From the NCBI GenBank assembly GCA_945861535.1, contig CAMAUZ010000062.1:1-48762 (forward strand): a stretch of DNA of 48,762 nucleotides, given 5' to 3'. Positions 15,897-23,654 of this stretch are shown in pieces. The notes under the pieces were generated by a model. It had not been told where the DNA came from, ran no database searches, and was given only the letters and a program-made list of their open reading frames with translations. The position numbers were made by a program, and so were the translations under genes. This stretch comes from Akkermansia muciniphila. Its GTDB lineage: Bacteria; Verrucomicrobiota; Verrucomicrobiia; Limisphaerales; BJHT01. The stretch's first letter is position 1. Each line of letters opens with the position of its first letter.

Positions 15897-17468
15897 ATGA
15901 GTGGCCCCAAAGTCGTCGTCTTTTCCCCGCTGGCCCCCGCGCTCATCCCCGTCGCCCTGCTGATCGGTGCCGGCGCGCTCGGGGCCGTGGCCCTGGCGAA
16001 TCTCACGGCCAATTACCTTGAGCAACGCCGCCAGCTCGAACGCCTCCGCCAGCAGCGCGAACGCCTCGAAAACCTCCTCGGCCGGATGCGCTCCCTCGGC
16101 CTCACCACCGACCACCTCCAGACCAGTATCGACCGCGTCCTCAAGCGCGCCGACCAACTCGTCCTCGAAGGCAACGCCGCCGCCGCCGTCGCCCTCGTCA
16201 CCGCTGAAATCAACGGCATCGAAGACCAACGCCGCACCGCCGAGGAAATCCTCGAACGCCGCGTCACCGACCTGCAACGCCGCTTCCAGGCCCTGCCCGC
16301 CCGCGCCGCCGAAATGCAGCGCAACGCCGAGCGCCTCGAAACCTTCGCCCAGTCCGCCATCCCCGCCGGCTGGCCCGCCGCCGAACGCGAACGCCTCCTC
16401 GCCCGCGCCCGCGAAGCCCGCGCCGGCTTTGCCCCGCCGCCCGCCCTCACCGCCGATCTCAGCGAAGCGGGCGTGGAAAAACTCACCGCCGCCGAAACCC
16501 AACTCGACACCGCCGAACACACCGTCGCCATCCTGCAACACGCGCTCGAACAGGAAATCAACGCCACGCAAAAACGCCTCCTCTCCGACCGCCTCGGCGC
16601 CGCCGCTCCGCGCACCGTCTCGCTCGCTGAATTCCTTGCGCGCCAGCCCCGACCCGCCGCCGCGCCCGACCCCGCTGAAGAGCGCGCCGCCCGCAAACTC
16701 GACAGCCTGCTCGCCAAAATGGCCGTCCTCCAGGACACCGCCGGCTGGGCCGACCTCATGCGCCGCGTCGAGGGCATCCGCGCCGAGGACGACCCCGCGC
16801 GCCGCCGCTCGCTCTACGAAAATCTCGTCCTCGATGCCAGCCGCCGCCTCACCGAACTCCGCGCTGTCGAACAATGGCTCGCCGCCGTGGACTGCCTCCT
16901 CGCCGACGCCGCGCCCTACGCCGGCACCGCCGTCGATCAGGTCGTCGCCGAGTTGCGCGACATCCGCCGCGCCGGCCGCATCGTGCCGCTCGAGCCGTGG
17001 CAGCAGCGCCTCGCCGACACCCAGCAGCGCGAACTCGCGCGCCTCGAACACGAGCGCCGCCGCCGCGCGATCCTCGAGTCCCTCACCGAACTCGGCTACG
17101 AAACCAGCGTTGGCATGTCCACCGCCCTCGTGCAGGCCGGAAAGCTCGTTGTTCGCAAACCCGGCGAATCCGACTACGCCATTGAAGTCGTCGCCAACCA
17201 GGACCTCTCCCAGCTCCAGACCGCCATGGTGCGCTACTCCGACTCCCCCGAACTCACCGAGCAACAGGCGCTGCGCGATCGCGAACGCGAGGAAGAATGG
17301 TGCGCCGACCACGCGCGCATCCGCGAAAAAATCGCCCAGCACGGCCTCACCGCGAAATTCAAAATGCAACTCCCCGCCGGCGCCCACCCCGTCCGCGTCG
17401 TCCCCCGCGAAACCGCCCCACCCGCCCTCGCCCGCCCCCAGCAAAACCAAGCCAAACCCCCGGTATGA
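15897..17468 (+). CDS. Membrane-anchored coiled-coil protein of the AAA/kinase module (function unknown)
   Basis: A 523-residue protein. Residues 11-36 form one hydrophobic membrane segment (PLAPALIPVALLIGAG...); the rest is predicted cytoplasmic. Residues 40-400 are rich in Glu, Arg, Leu, Ala and Gln with heptad spacing typical of long coiled coils (LEQRRQLERLRQQRERLENL at 41-60). A smaller alpha/beta-looking domain follows at about 405-505 (LTELGYETSVGMSTAL ... LVVRKPGESDYAIEVVANQ). No catalytic motif is recognised. Its position between an AAA+ ATPase and a kinase gene, all on one strand, suggests a scaffold or adaptor. The ATG at 15897 is chosen because it begins the membrane segment. Confidence 0.7.
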   Translation: MSGPKVVVFSPLAPALIPVALLIGAGALGAVALANLTANYLEQRRQLERLRQQRERLENLLGRMRSLGLTTDHLQTSIDRVLKRADQLVLEGNAAAAVALVTAEINGIEDQRRTAEEILERRVTDLQRRFQALPARAAEMQRNAERLETFAQSAIPAGWPAAERERLLARAREARAGFAPPPALTADLSEAGVEKLTAAETQLDTAEHTVAILQHALEQEINATQKRLLSDRLGAAAPRTVSLAEFLARQPRPAAAPDPAEERAARKLDSLLAKMAVLQDTAGWADLMRRVEGIRAEDDPARRRSLYENLVLDASRRLTELRAVEQWLAAVDCLLADAAPYAGTAVDQVVAELRDIRRAGRIVPLEPWQQRLADTQQRELARLEHERRRRAILESLTELGYETSVGMSTALVQAGKLVVRKPGESDYAIEVVANQDLSQLQTAMVRYSDSPELTEQQALRDREREEEWCADHARIREKIAQHGLTAKFKMQLPAGAHPVRVVPRETAPPALARPQQNQAKPPV

Positions 17469-17582
17469 AATGCGCATCCCCTCCTTGTAGGAGACGACGT
17501 AAGGAGACTCTAACCTCCTTCCTCGCGAGCGCGCTCCTCCGATCAAAAAGTTCCGGGTCTGCCAACGAACGCTTGCGCAAGG

Positions 17583-17685
17583 GTACCGCAGGCGTCCCGC
17601 CTGCGAGTTCTCGGGGCGTCTCGCCCCGAGTCGGTACTGGCGGCGAGACGCCGCCCGAACTCGCAGGCGAGGACGCCTGCGCTAC
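17583..17685. repeat. Triple-hairpin repeat unit, copy 3
   Basis: gtaccgcaggcgtcccgcct ... gacgcctgcgctac arms with the tcggggcgtctcgccccga and ggcggcgagacgccgccc hairpins in the same order as copy 1. The upstream flank (17486-17582) is also homologous to 7388-7481. Confidence 0.88.
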
Positions 17686-17737
17686 CTGCGCCACCGCGCG
17701 TCCGAGAGCCGCAGCTCAAACCGTCCATGCCGGCGTG

Positions 17738-17817
17738 GGTAGGGCGCGTCGGTCCTCAGCGCGCCGCCGCACCGTGCGCACGTCGCATCGGCGCGCCGAG
17801 GACCGACGCGCCCTACC
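17738..17817. repeat. Palindromic repeat, ggtagggcgcgtc family, copy 2
   Basis: ggtagggcgcgtcggtcctc and its reverse complement enclose gcgcgccgc-type inner arms. It has the same organisation as 15694-15774, but with a compensating gg/cc change (gtcggtcc against ggaccgac). Confidence 0.88.
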
Positions 17818-17958
17818 AACCGCAACGCGTTCCGCCACCTCCCATCCATATCCGCCGCACGCCTCCGCGTTTGAAAAATCTCCCACAGATTCAAGCCGGC
17901 CACAGACTCCTTTCCCCATCTGCGGGTTCCCTGAATCTGCGGTATTCCTTCCTCTGCG

Positions 17959-20562
17959 GTGAACCCCTCGCCCACCATCCACGATCACGATCGCGATCCC
18001 GGCGCGCCCGCGCCCGGCCCCGCTGCGCCGACGATTCTCGAATCCCCGGACCCCGCCGCCCGCGCGTCCGCCTCCTCCGCCGCCGTCACGATCCTCGAAA
18101 GCGCACGCACTCCCACCGGCTTCCCCCGTCCCCTCACCGCCCGCGCGCAAACCACTTCCGCCACCACGGCGGAGCTCGTGCTCACGCCCGGTGCGACCTT
18201 CCGCGAATGGAAACTCACGCGCCCCATCCAGGCCGCGTCCGCCGAGGCCGATCTGTGGATTCTCGCGCACCAGCAGACTGCCGAGCCCGCCGTCCTCAAA
18301 CTCTTCCGCTACGGCATCTCGCCCAAGGCCGAGATTCAGGAAGCCGTGCGCCGCCTGAAGTTTTCCTCCGTCGTCACCGTGTTCGCGACCGGCGAGGTCG
18401 AGGGCCGCCATTTTGAAATTCAGGAATACATCCCCGGCGGCTCGCTCGCGCAGTTTTTCCCCGCCGGCCCCGCGCCCGCCGACGCCGTCCACACCGTGCT
18501 CGCCGAACTCGTCGATTCCCTCGCCGACGTCCACGCCGCCGACATCATCCACCGCGACCTCAAGCCCGCGAACATCCTCATCCGCTCGCGCGACCCGCTC
18601 GATCTCGTGCTCGCGGACTTCGGCATCTCGAGCCTCTCCGACCTCTCGCTGCACCTCAGCAACGCCAACCGCACCGCCGCCTACGCCGCGCCCGAGGCCA
18701 TGACCGGCGTCGTCGCGCGCGCCAGCGACTGGTGGAGCGTGGGCGTGATTTTGTTCGAGCTGCTCACCGGCCGCCATCCCTTCGCGGGCCTGGATGAACG
18801 CACCGTCAACTTCGTCCTCGTCACCCGCGGCATCGAAGTCCCCGCGACGCTGCCGCCCGACTGGTCGCTGCTCATCCGCGGGCTGCTCTCGCGCGATCAT
18901 CAGAAACGCTGGGGCCTCGCGCAGGTCCGCGCGTGGCTCGCGGGCGAACGCGATCTCGCGGTCTATTACGGCCTCGAAGCGGGAGTCGAGGTCACGCCGC
19001 CACGCGAGCCGTACAAATTTGCGGGCCGCGAATTCCGCGACCTGGCGGCCCTCGCCATCGCGCTCGTGGATCACTGGGACGACGCGGTCCGACGCCTCAC
19101 CCGCGGCTCGCTCACCGACTGGGCGCGGCAATCCCTGCGCGACACCACGCTCACCGCGCGCCTCGAAGCCATCACCGCCGACACCCAGCTCGACAGCGAC
19201 CAGCAGCTCGCCGCCGCGTTACTCGCCCTCGACCCCGCGCTTCCGCTCGTCCTGCGCGGCACGGTCATCACGCCCGAATGGCTCGGGGCCAACGCCACCG
19301 TGCAGCACGCGCCCGTGATTCCGCCGCCGTCCCCCGGCCCCGCCGCGCCAGCCGCGAACGCCAACGCACCCGACTTCGACATTGAATTGCTCCGCCGCGT
19401 CATCGCCGTCGCCCGCACGGAAAAGCAAACGAGCCCGACCCACCTGGAGCGGCGGCTCGGCCTCGCGCCGGAACGCGCCGAGAAAATCCTCGATGAACTC
19501 GCCCGGCGACATCTCGTCAGCCCGCGCGGCAAAGTCCTCGCGCGCGACGTCCTCATCGGCCCCGACGAGGGATTGTCCATCGCCGTCGGCGTGCTGGAGA
19601 GTTCGCTGCCGCGCTGGCTCGAGGAACTGCGCGGCGATCACTGGCTCACGCAGGCCGCCGCGCGGCATCGCGACACCTGGGCGTTTTTTTATTCCGCCCA
19701 GCTTCCGGTGAACCGCAACCTCGCCGACCAGCTCATCCTCAGCCCGCACGAAGGCGCGGTCTGGCCGCTGGTTGGCGAGCGTCGCCGCCAGTTCGCCCGC
19801 TCGCGCCACGCCGGCCTGCACGCGCTGCTCATCGGCTCCGAACCGCTCACCTGGCCCGGTGCCGTCGCGCTCGTCGCCGCCGATCCCGCCGAGTTTCAAA
19901 CCCACGACCAGGTGATGCTCGCCGACGCGCACGCCTGGCTCGAACGCCTGCCCATCCGCTACGACCGCGCCCTCGCCGAACGCCTCATGCTCGCGCGCGA
20001 CTGGAACGCGTTGCTCGCGGACTGGCGCGCGCGCCGCGAGCAATTTGTCAGCGCCACCCCGCCCGCGCTCGCCGCGATTTTGAAAAAGGATGAGCCGGAA
20101 TATCTCGAAGCCATCGCGCTCATCACCGCCGACGCCGGACACTTCGAGAGCGCGCGCCAACAATGGCTGGCCGAAGCCGCCCGCTGGTCCATCCGCCTCG
20201 CCCGGTTACGCCGCGAACTCCTCGAACCGCCCCCGCCGTGGTGTACGCTGAACCTCCCCGGTCTCAGCGCCGCACACGCCCGCGGCACCGCCCGCCTGCG
20301 CGACGTGCGCGCCGAATTCGACACCTTCATGGCCGGCGCCCACGCGCTCTTCCACCGCGCCGAACCCGACGCCGACGACCTGGCCGCCGCCCACACCGCC
20401 GATACCCGCGAGGGCGAACTGCTCGTCGCCATGCTGAAACTTGAGGAAGATTTCCCCGCCGCCTTCACCCGCACGCGCCGCCGAACGCAACTGCTGCTGG
20501 GATTGCTCCTGTTGTTGCTCGCGGTCGCCGCAGCCGTCGCGTGGCAGACGTTCGCGAATTGA
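17959..20562 (+). CDS. Ser/Thr protein kinase with winged-helix-like linker and C-terminal membrane tail
   Basis: An 867-residue Hanks-type kinase. Residues 1-75 are Pro/Ala/Thr-rich and disordered, with the word TILES twice (25-29, 44-48). Kinase domain about 78-345: Lys K114 in AVLKLF, catalytic HRDLKPANIL (D200), ADFGIS (DFG 220-222), YAAPEA (APE 244-246), DWWSVGVILFELLTGRHPF. The glycine-rich loop is not recognisable (PIQAASAEADLWIL). A region near residues 475-535 reads like a winged-helix (LERRLGLAPERAEKILDELA, then RHLVSPRGKVLARD). Residues 840-862 form a hydrophobic tail (LLLGLLLLLLAVAAAVAW), so the protein is probably tail-anchored with the kinase in the cytoplasm. The GTG at 17959 opens the frame within a repeat, so the start is uncertain. 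It belongs with the AAA+ and coiled-coil genes upstream. Confidence 0.85.
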   Translation: MNPSPTIHDHDRDPGAPAPGPAAPTILESPDPAARASASSAAVTILESARTPTGFPRPLTARAQTTSATTAELVLTPGATFREWKLTRPIQAASAEADLWILAHQQTAEPAVLKLFRYGISPKAEIQEAVRRLKFSSVVTVFATGEVEGRHFEIQEYIPGGSLAQFFPAGPAPADAVHTVLAELVDSLADVHAADIIHRDLKPANILIRSRDPLDLVLADFGISSLSDLSLHLSNANRTAAYAAPEAMTGVVARASDWWSVGVILFELLTGRHPFAGLDERTVNFVLVTRGIEVPATLPPDWSLLIRGLLSRDHQKRWGLAQVRAWLAGERDLAVYYGLEAGVEVTPPREPYKFAGREFRDLAALAIALVDHWDDAVRRLTRGSLTDWARQSLRDTTLTARLEAITADTQLDSDQQLAAALLALDPALPLVLRGTVITPEWLGANATVQHAPVIPPPSPGPAAPAANANAPDFDIELLRRVIAVARTEKQTSPTHLERRLGLAPERAEKILDELARRHLVSPRGKVLARDVLIGPDEGLSIAVGVLESSLPRWLEELRGDHWLTQAAARHRDTWAFFYSAQLPVNRNLADQLILSPHEGAVWPLVGERRRQFARSRHAGLHALLIGSEPLTWPGAVALVAADPAEFQTHDQVMLADAHAWLERLPIRYDRALAERLMLARDWNALLADWRARREQFVSATPPALAAILKKDEPEYLEAIALITADAGHFESARQQWLAEAARWSIRLARLRRELLEPPPPWCTLNLPGLSAAHARGTARLRDVRAEFDTFMAGAHALFHRAEPDADDLAAAHTADTREGELLVAMLKLEEDFPAAFTRTRRRTQLLLGLLLLLLAVAAAVAWQTFAN

Positions 20563-21053
20563 ATCCTGAAGCGCTGGTGTCCGGCCCGCAGCGGCAGCAA
20601 GCCCGGGCGGATGCCACGAAATTTCCCACGCCCTTGTCCCCACGGAGCCGTTGCGGCCCGGAGAACCGCGCTCCGGCCCTCGCCTCCACTCCTCGCGCGG
20701 CGCATCGAAAGGTCGGCGCGTGCAAAGGTGTTCTTGGCTGGGTGCGTCGGCCCGCAGCCTTGACGATTCAGTCGGGCCGATTTTCTTCGACCACAGAGAC
20801 ACGATGAACACAGAGAAGAACGAGGGACGGAATCGGCTGCAGCAAATCACCAATCAGCGAAGGACGAACGACCAGCGAGTCCTTGGTTTTTCTCTGTGTT
20901 CATCGTGTCTCTGTGGTCCAAAAGACTCGGTTCGACTGCAGGGTTACGGCTCAGCGCGCCGGTTGCGCGTGCGCACGTCCGGCGGCGCACCGGGGACAGA
21001 CACGCCCTGCCAGCGACGGCGAGATCGGCTGCGCGCGGTGGCCAAGACGGCAA
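20563..21053. other. Gap between convergent kinase and Uma2 genes
   Basis: The gap is 491 bases. It contains the MITE-like copy B (20762-20949) and, at 20950-21006, a diverged ggcgcgc/ggggacagacacgccctgcc text related to the ggtagggcgcgtc family. No terminator was seen after the kinase. Confidence 0.6.
20762..20949. mobile_element. MITE-like element, copy B, inverted relative to copy A
   Basis: Its reverse complement aligns with 12161-12351 along the entire length, including the non-palindromic centre (ttcgtccttcgctgattggt on one strand in both). The terminal inverted repeats include accacagagacacgatgaac and its complement. The two copies are about 8.4 kb apart and flank the ncRNA pair plus the AAA/kinase module. 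Confidence 0.8.
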
Positions 21054-21596
21054 TCACTCTCCCAAAAGTGCGGGAAACTCCGGGCAGAGCGGCGAGGATT
21101 CACGGGGTTGCGCCGGGGTGGACTGGCTGAAGAAGGTCATCCGCCCGGTCTTGTCGCAGAGCCACACTTCGTCGGCGCCGGCTGCGAAGTAGAGCCGTTT
21201 CTTCGTTTCGATTTCATCGCGGGTGTTGCCCGGGGAGACGACCTCGACGCAAATCTCCGGCGCGCGCACGAGCACGTTGTTGCGTCGCGCCTCAGCGAGG
21301 CGCGCGGACGAAATCCACACCACGTCCACGCCCTTGACGCCGTCGGCGGTGGAGACGGGACATTCGGTGACGACCTTGCCGCCTTTGAGCAGGCGGCGGA
21401 GGTGCAGGCCGATGGCGGCTTGGCGGGCGCCGTGATCGAATCCCGCCAGAGGCAGCATAATGGGATGACCGAAGCGGTCAGTTTCAATCCGGTGATCCAG
21501 CGCGGCGAGGACGGGGTCGGCGCAAATCTCCTCCCAGCGTTCCAAGTTGAACGCGTGCTGATCGGCGACGACCGGCAAGTCGAGCGTGGTTTCCAT
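21054..21596 (-). CDS. Uma2-family (DUF820) putative PD-(D/E)XK endonuclease
   Basis: A 180-residue protein of normal Uma2 length. The restriction-endonuclease-fold residues appear in order: GVDVVWIS with D91, VEVVSPGNTRDEIETKKRLY with E118 and Lys 132/133, followed by the family-typical FAAGADEVWLCD. Uma2 proteins are abundant in cyanobacteria and PVC bacteria, often in many copies per genome; their biological role is not settled. The ATG at 21596 is chosen because upstream codons translate low-complexity DNA. It is monocistronic, convergent with the kinase gene, and divergent from the peptidase pair. Confidence 0.82.
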   Translation of the reverse strand: METTLDLPVVADQHAFNLERWEEICADPVLAALDHRIETDRFGHPIMLPLAGFDHGARQAAIGLHLRRLLKGGKVVTECPVSTADGVKGVDVVWISSARLAEARRNNVLVRAPEICVEVVSPGNTRDEIETKKRLYFAAGADEVWLCDKTGRMTFFSQSTPAQPRESSPLCPEFPALLGE

Positions 21597-21639
21597 GCTG
21601 AGGGCAAAGGTAGGGAGTGAGGGGGAGGGAATCAATAGC

Positions 21640-21660
21640 GGGGGCAGGGGGCAGGAGGCA
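21640..21660. repeat. Short heptanucleotide tract
   Basis: gggggca, gggggca, ggaggca in phase, directly abutting the palindrome at 21661. Confidence 0.6.
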
Positions 21661-21739
21661 GGTAGGGCGCGTCTGTCCTCAGCGCGCCGCGGGACGTGCG
21701 AACGCGCAGGCGGCGCGCTGGGGACAGGCGCGCCCTACC
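21661..21739. repeat. Palindromic repeat, ggtagggcgcgtc family, copy 3
   Basis: ggtagggcgcgtctgtcctc and ...ggggacaggcgcgccctacc with inner cagcgcgccgc/gcggcgcgctg. It lies between the divergent Uma2 and M16 genes. A small separate hairpin gggccgcgc/gcgcggccc follows at about 21832-21852. Confidence 0.88.
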
Positions 21740-21860
21740 AGCGTCGGCGGGACGGAAGGTGACGGCTTGCCGGAGAGCGTTGGATTCATCTCAGCGCCTC
21801 TGAGTTTCGTCCGCGGCAGGGGGAAAGGCTGGGCCGCGCGGCAGCGCGGCCCTACCGGAA

Positions 21861-23654
21861 ATGCCTCTCACGTTGACGCCTCGGGGGTTTGGTGGTGTCC
21901 TAGCCAGCGTGATCAACAAGCCTGTCCTGCACGGCGCCGCGGTGGCGCTTTTTCTTTTTGGTTGGGCCGGTTCCCTCGCCGCCCAGAAAGTCCCGGTCAT
22001 CGAGCGTTCGCTGTCCAATGGCATGCGCCTGCTCATGGTCGAGCGGCCGGATGAACCGACCATCGCGGGCGGTTGGGTGGCGCGCGTGGGTGCGAGCAAT
22101 GAGCGGCCGGGCATCACCGGCATCGCCCATTTGTTCGAGCACATGATGTTCAAGGGCACGCCCACCATCGGCACCAAGGATTACAAGAAGGACCTCGAAA
22201 TCATCACCGAACAGGAGCGCATCCGTGACCTGATGCGCGCCGAGGAGGCGAAGATGCGGGCGATGTGGCGGCGCGGGGAAATCGCTGATCTCACCAAGAT
22301 CGAAACCAAGACGCCGCGCTGGAAGGAACTGGAGAAGCAGTTCAACGAGCTGATCGTCAAGCATCGTGAAGTCCTGGTGAAGAATGAGTTCGACCGCATT
22401 TACACGACCGCGGGCGGCACGGGGATGAACGCTTTCACCAGCTCGGACATGACGGCCTATCACATCACGGTGCCGGCGAACAAACTGGAGCTGTGGATGT
22501 GGATGGAGTCGGAGCGGATTCTGCGGCCGGTGTTCCGCGAGTTCTACGCCGAGCGCGACGTGGTGTACGAGGAGCGCCGGATGCGCACGGAGTCCACGCC
22601 GCTGGGGAAATTTTCCGAGGCCTTCGAGTCGCTGTTCTGGGAATCGCATCCCTACGGCTGGCCCGTCATTGGCTGGCCCTCGGACATTCCCGCGATCTCC
22701 AAGGCGCAGGCGGATGAGTTTTACCAGACCTACTACGCGCCGCAGAACATCACGTTGATCCTCATCGGCGACTTCAAGGCGGACGCCGCCGCGCAGCAGG
22801 CGGAACGCTATTTCGGCCGCATCCCGCGCGGGAAACAGGAGGCGCCCGATGTCGTCACGCTCGAGGTGAAGCAGGTGGCTGAGAAACGTATGTTCGCCGA
22901 GGCCGACGCCAATCCGCAGGTGGACATCTATTGGCATACGGTGGCGTTCGGGCATCGCGACTCGTATCCGCTGGCGGTGCTGGCGCAGGTGCTCTCAACG
23001 CACACGGGTCGCCTCTACAAAGGGCTGGTGCTGGGCGCCAAGGTCGCGACGGAGACGTTTGCGTGGAACGCCGCGCAGAAGTGGGCGGGCGTCTTTAACG
23101 CGGGCGGCGAAGCCCGTGAGGGCAAAACGCCCGAGGAAGTCGAGAAGGGCATCTACGCCGAACTGGAGCGGCTGAAGACCGAACTCGTCCCGGCCAACGA
23201 ACTGCAAAAGGTGAAGAATAATTTCGCCGCCGGTGAGTACCGCCGCCTCTCCGCCAATCATCCGATCCTCATGCAGCTCATCCAATACGAGGGCCGCGGC
23301 GACTGGCGCGAGATCAACGAGTCCGGCCCGCGCATCCAGGCCGTGACGCCCGCGGACATCCAGCGGGTCGTGCGCGAATATTTCACCAAGGAAAACCGCG
23401 CCGTCGGCATCTACACCCGCAAGCCCGGCAAGAGCGGCGCGGACGACGACCTCGCCGGCCTGTCGCCCGAGCAGAAGCCCGTCATCCGCCAGATCACCGG
23501 CGCGCTGCAGAAGGAGACGAACGCCGAGAAGCTCGCCGAGCAGTTGAAGAAACTCGAGGAACGCATGGCCAGCGCCGACGCCAAGAACAAGCCTTTCCTC
23601 ACCATTTACCGGAAGAAACTCCAGGAACGTCTCGCCGAACTGAACAAGAAATGA
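21861..23654 (+). CDS. M16 family zinc metallopeptidase, catalytic subunit
   Basis: A 597-residue exported peptidase (pitrilysin/insulinase clan). An N-terminal hydrophobic signal (ALFLFGWAGSLAAQ, residues 30-42) precedes the first M16 domain. The inverted zinc motif HxxEH is HLFEH (90-94), and the downstream zinc-ligand region reads ERDVVYEERRMRTES. A helical insertion of about 70 residues rich in Lys and Glu separates the zinc motif from GTGMNAFTSSDMTAYH. The second M16 domain covers about 290-510, and a charged helical tail ends the protein. The stop overlaps the start of the next M16 gene (ATGA), so the two are co-translated and probably form a heterodimer in the periplasm. A GTG at about 21909 is an alternative start immediately before the signal peptide. 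Confidence 0.9.
   Translation: MPLTLTPRGFGGVLASVINKPVLHGAAVALFLFGWAGSLAAQKVPVIERSLSNGMRLLMVERPDEPTIAGGWVARVGASNERPGITGIAHLFEHMMFKGTPTIGTKDYKKDLEIITEQERIRDLMRAEEAKMRAMWRRGEIADLTKIETKTPRWKELEKQFNELIVKHREVLVKNEFDRIYTTAGGTGMNAFTSSDMTAYHITVPANKLELWMWMESERILRPVFREFYAERDVVYEERRMRTESTPLGKFSEAFESLFWESHPYGWPVIGWPSDIPAISKAQADEFYQTYYAPQNITLILIGDFKADAAAQQAERYFGRIPRGKQEAPDVVTLEVKQVAEKRMFAEADANPQVDIYWHTVAFGHRDSYPLAVLAQVLSTHTGRLYKGLVLGAKVATETFAWNAAQKWAGVFNAGGEAREGKTPEEVEKGIYAELERLKTELVPANELQKVKNNFAAGEYRRLSANHPILMQLIQYEGRGDWREINESGPRIQAVTPADIQRVVREYFTKENRAVGIYTRKPGKSGADDDLAGLSPEQKPVIRQITGALQKETNAEKLAEQLKKLEERMASADAKNKPFLTIYRKKLQERLAELNKK

Larger units (their letters stand above)
17469..17958. other. Repeat-filled gap before the kinase gene
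   Basis: The gap is 490 bases. From 17486 it carries a diverged left half of the composite element (taggagacgacgtaaggag, compare 7390), then the triple hairpin 17583-17685, the palindrome 17738-17817, and at 17900-17960 a 17-base periodic text (atctgcggg..., atctgcggt..., ctctgcggt...). The kinase start codon lies in the last unit of this repeat. Confidence 0.7.
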
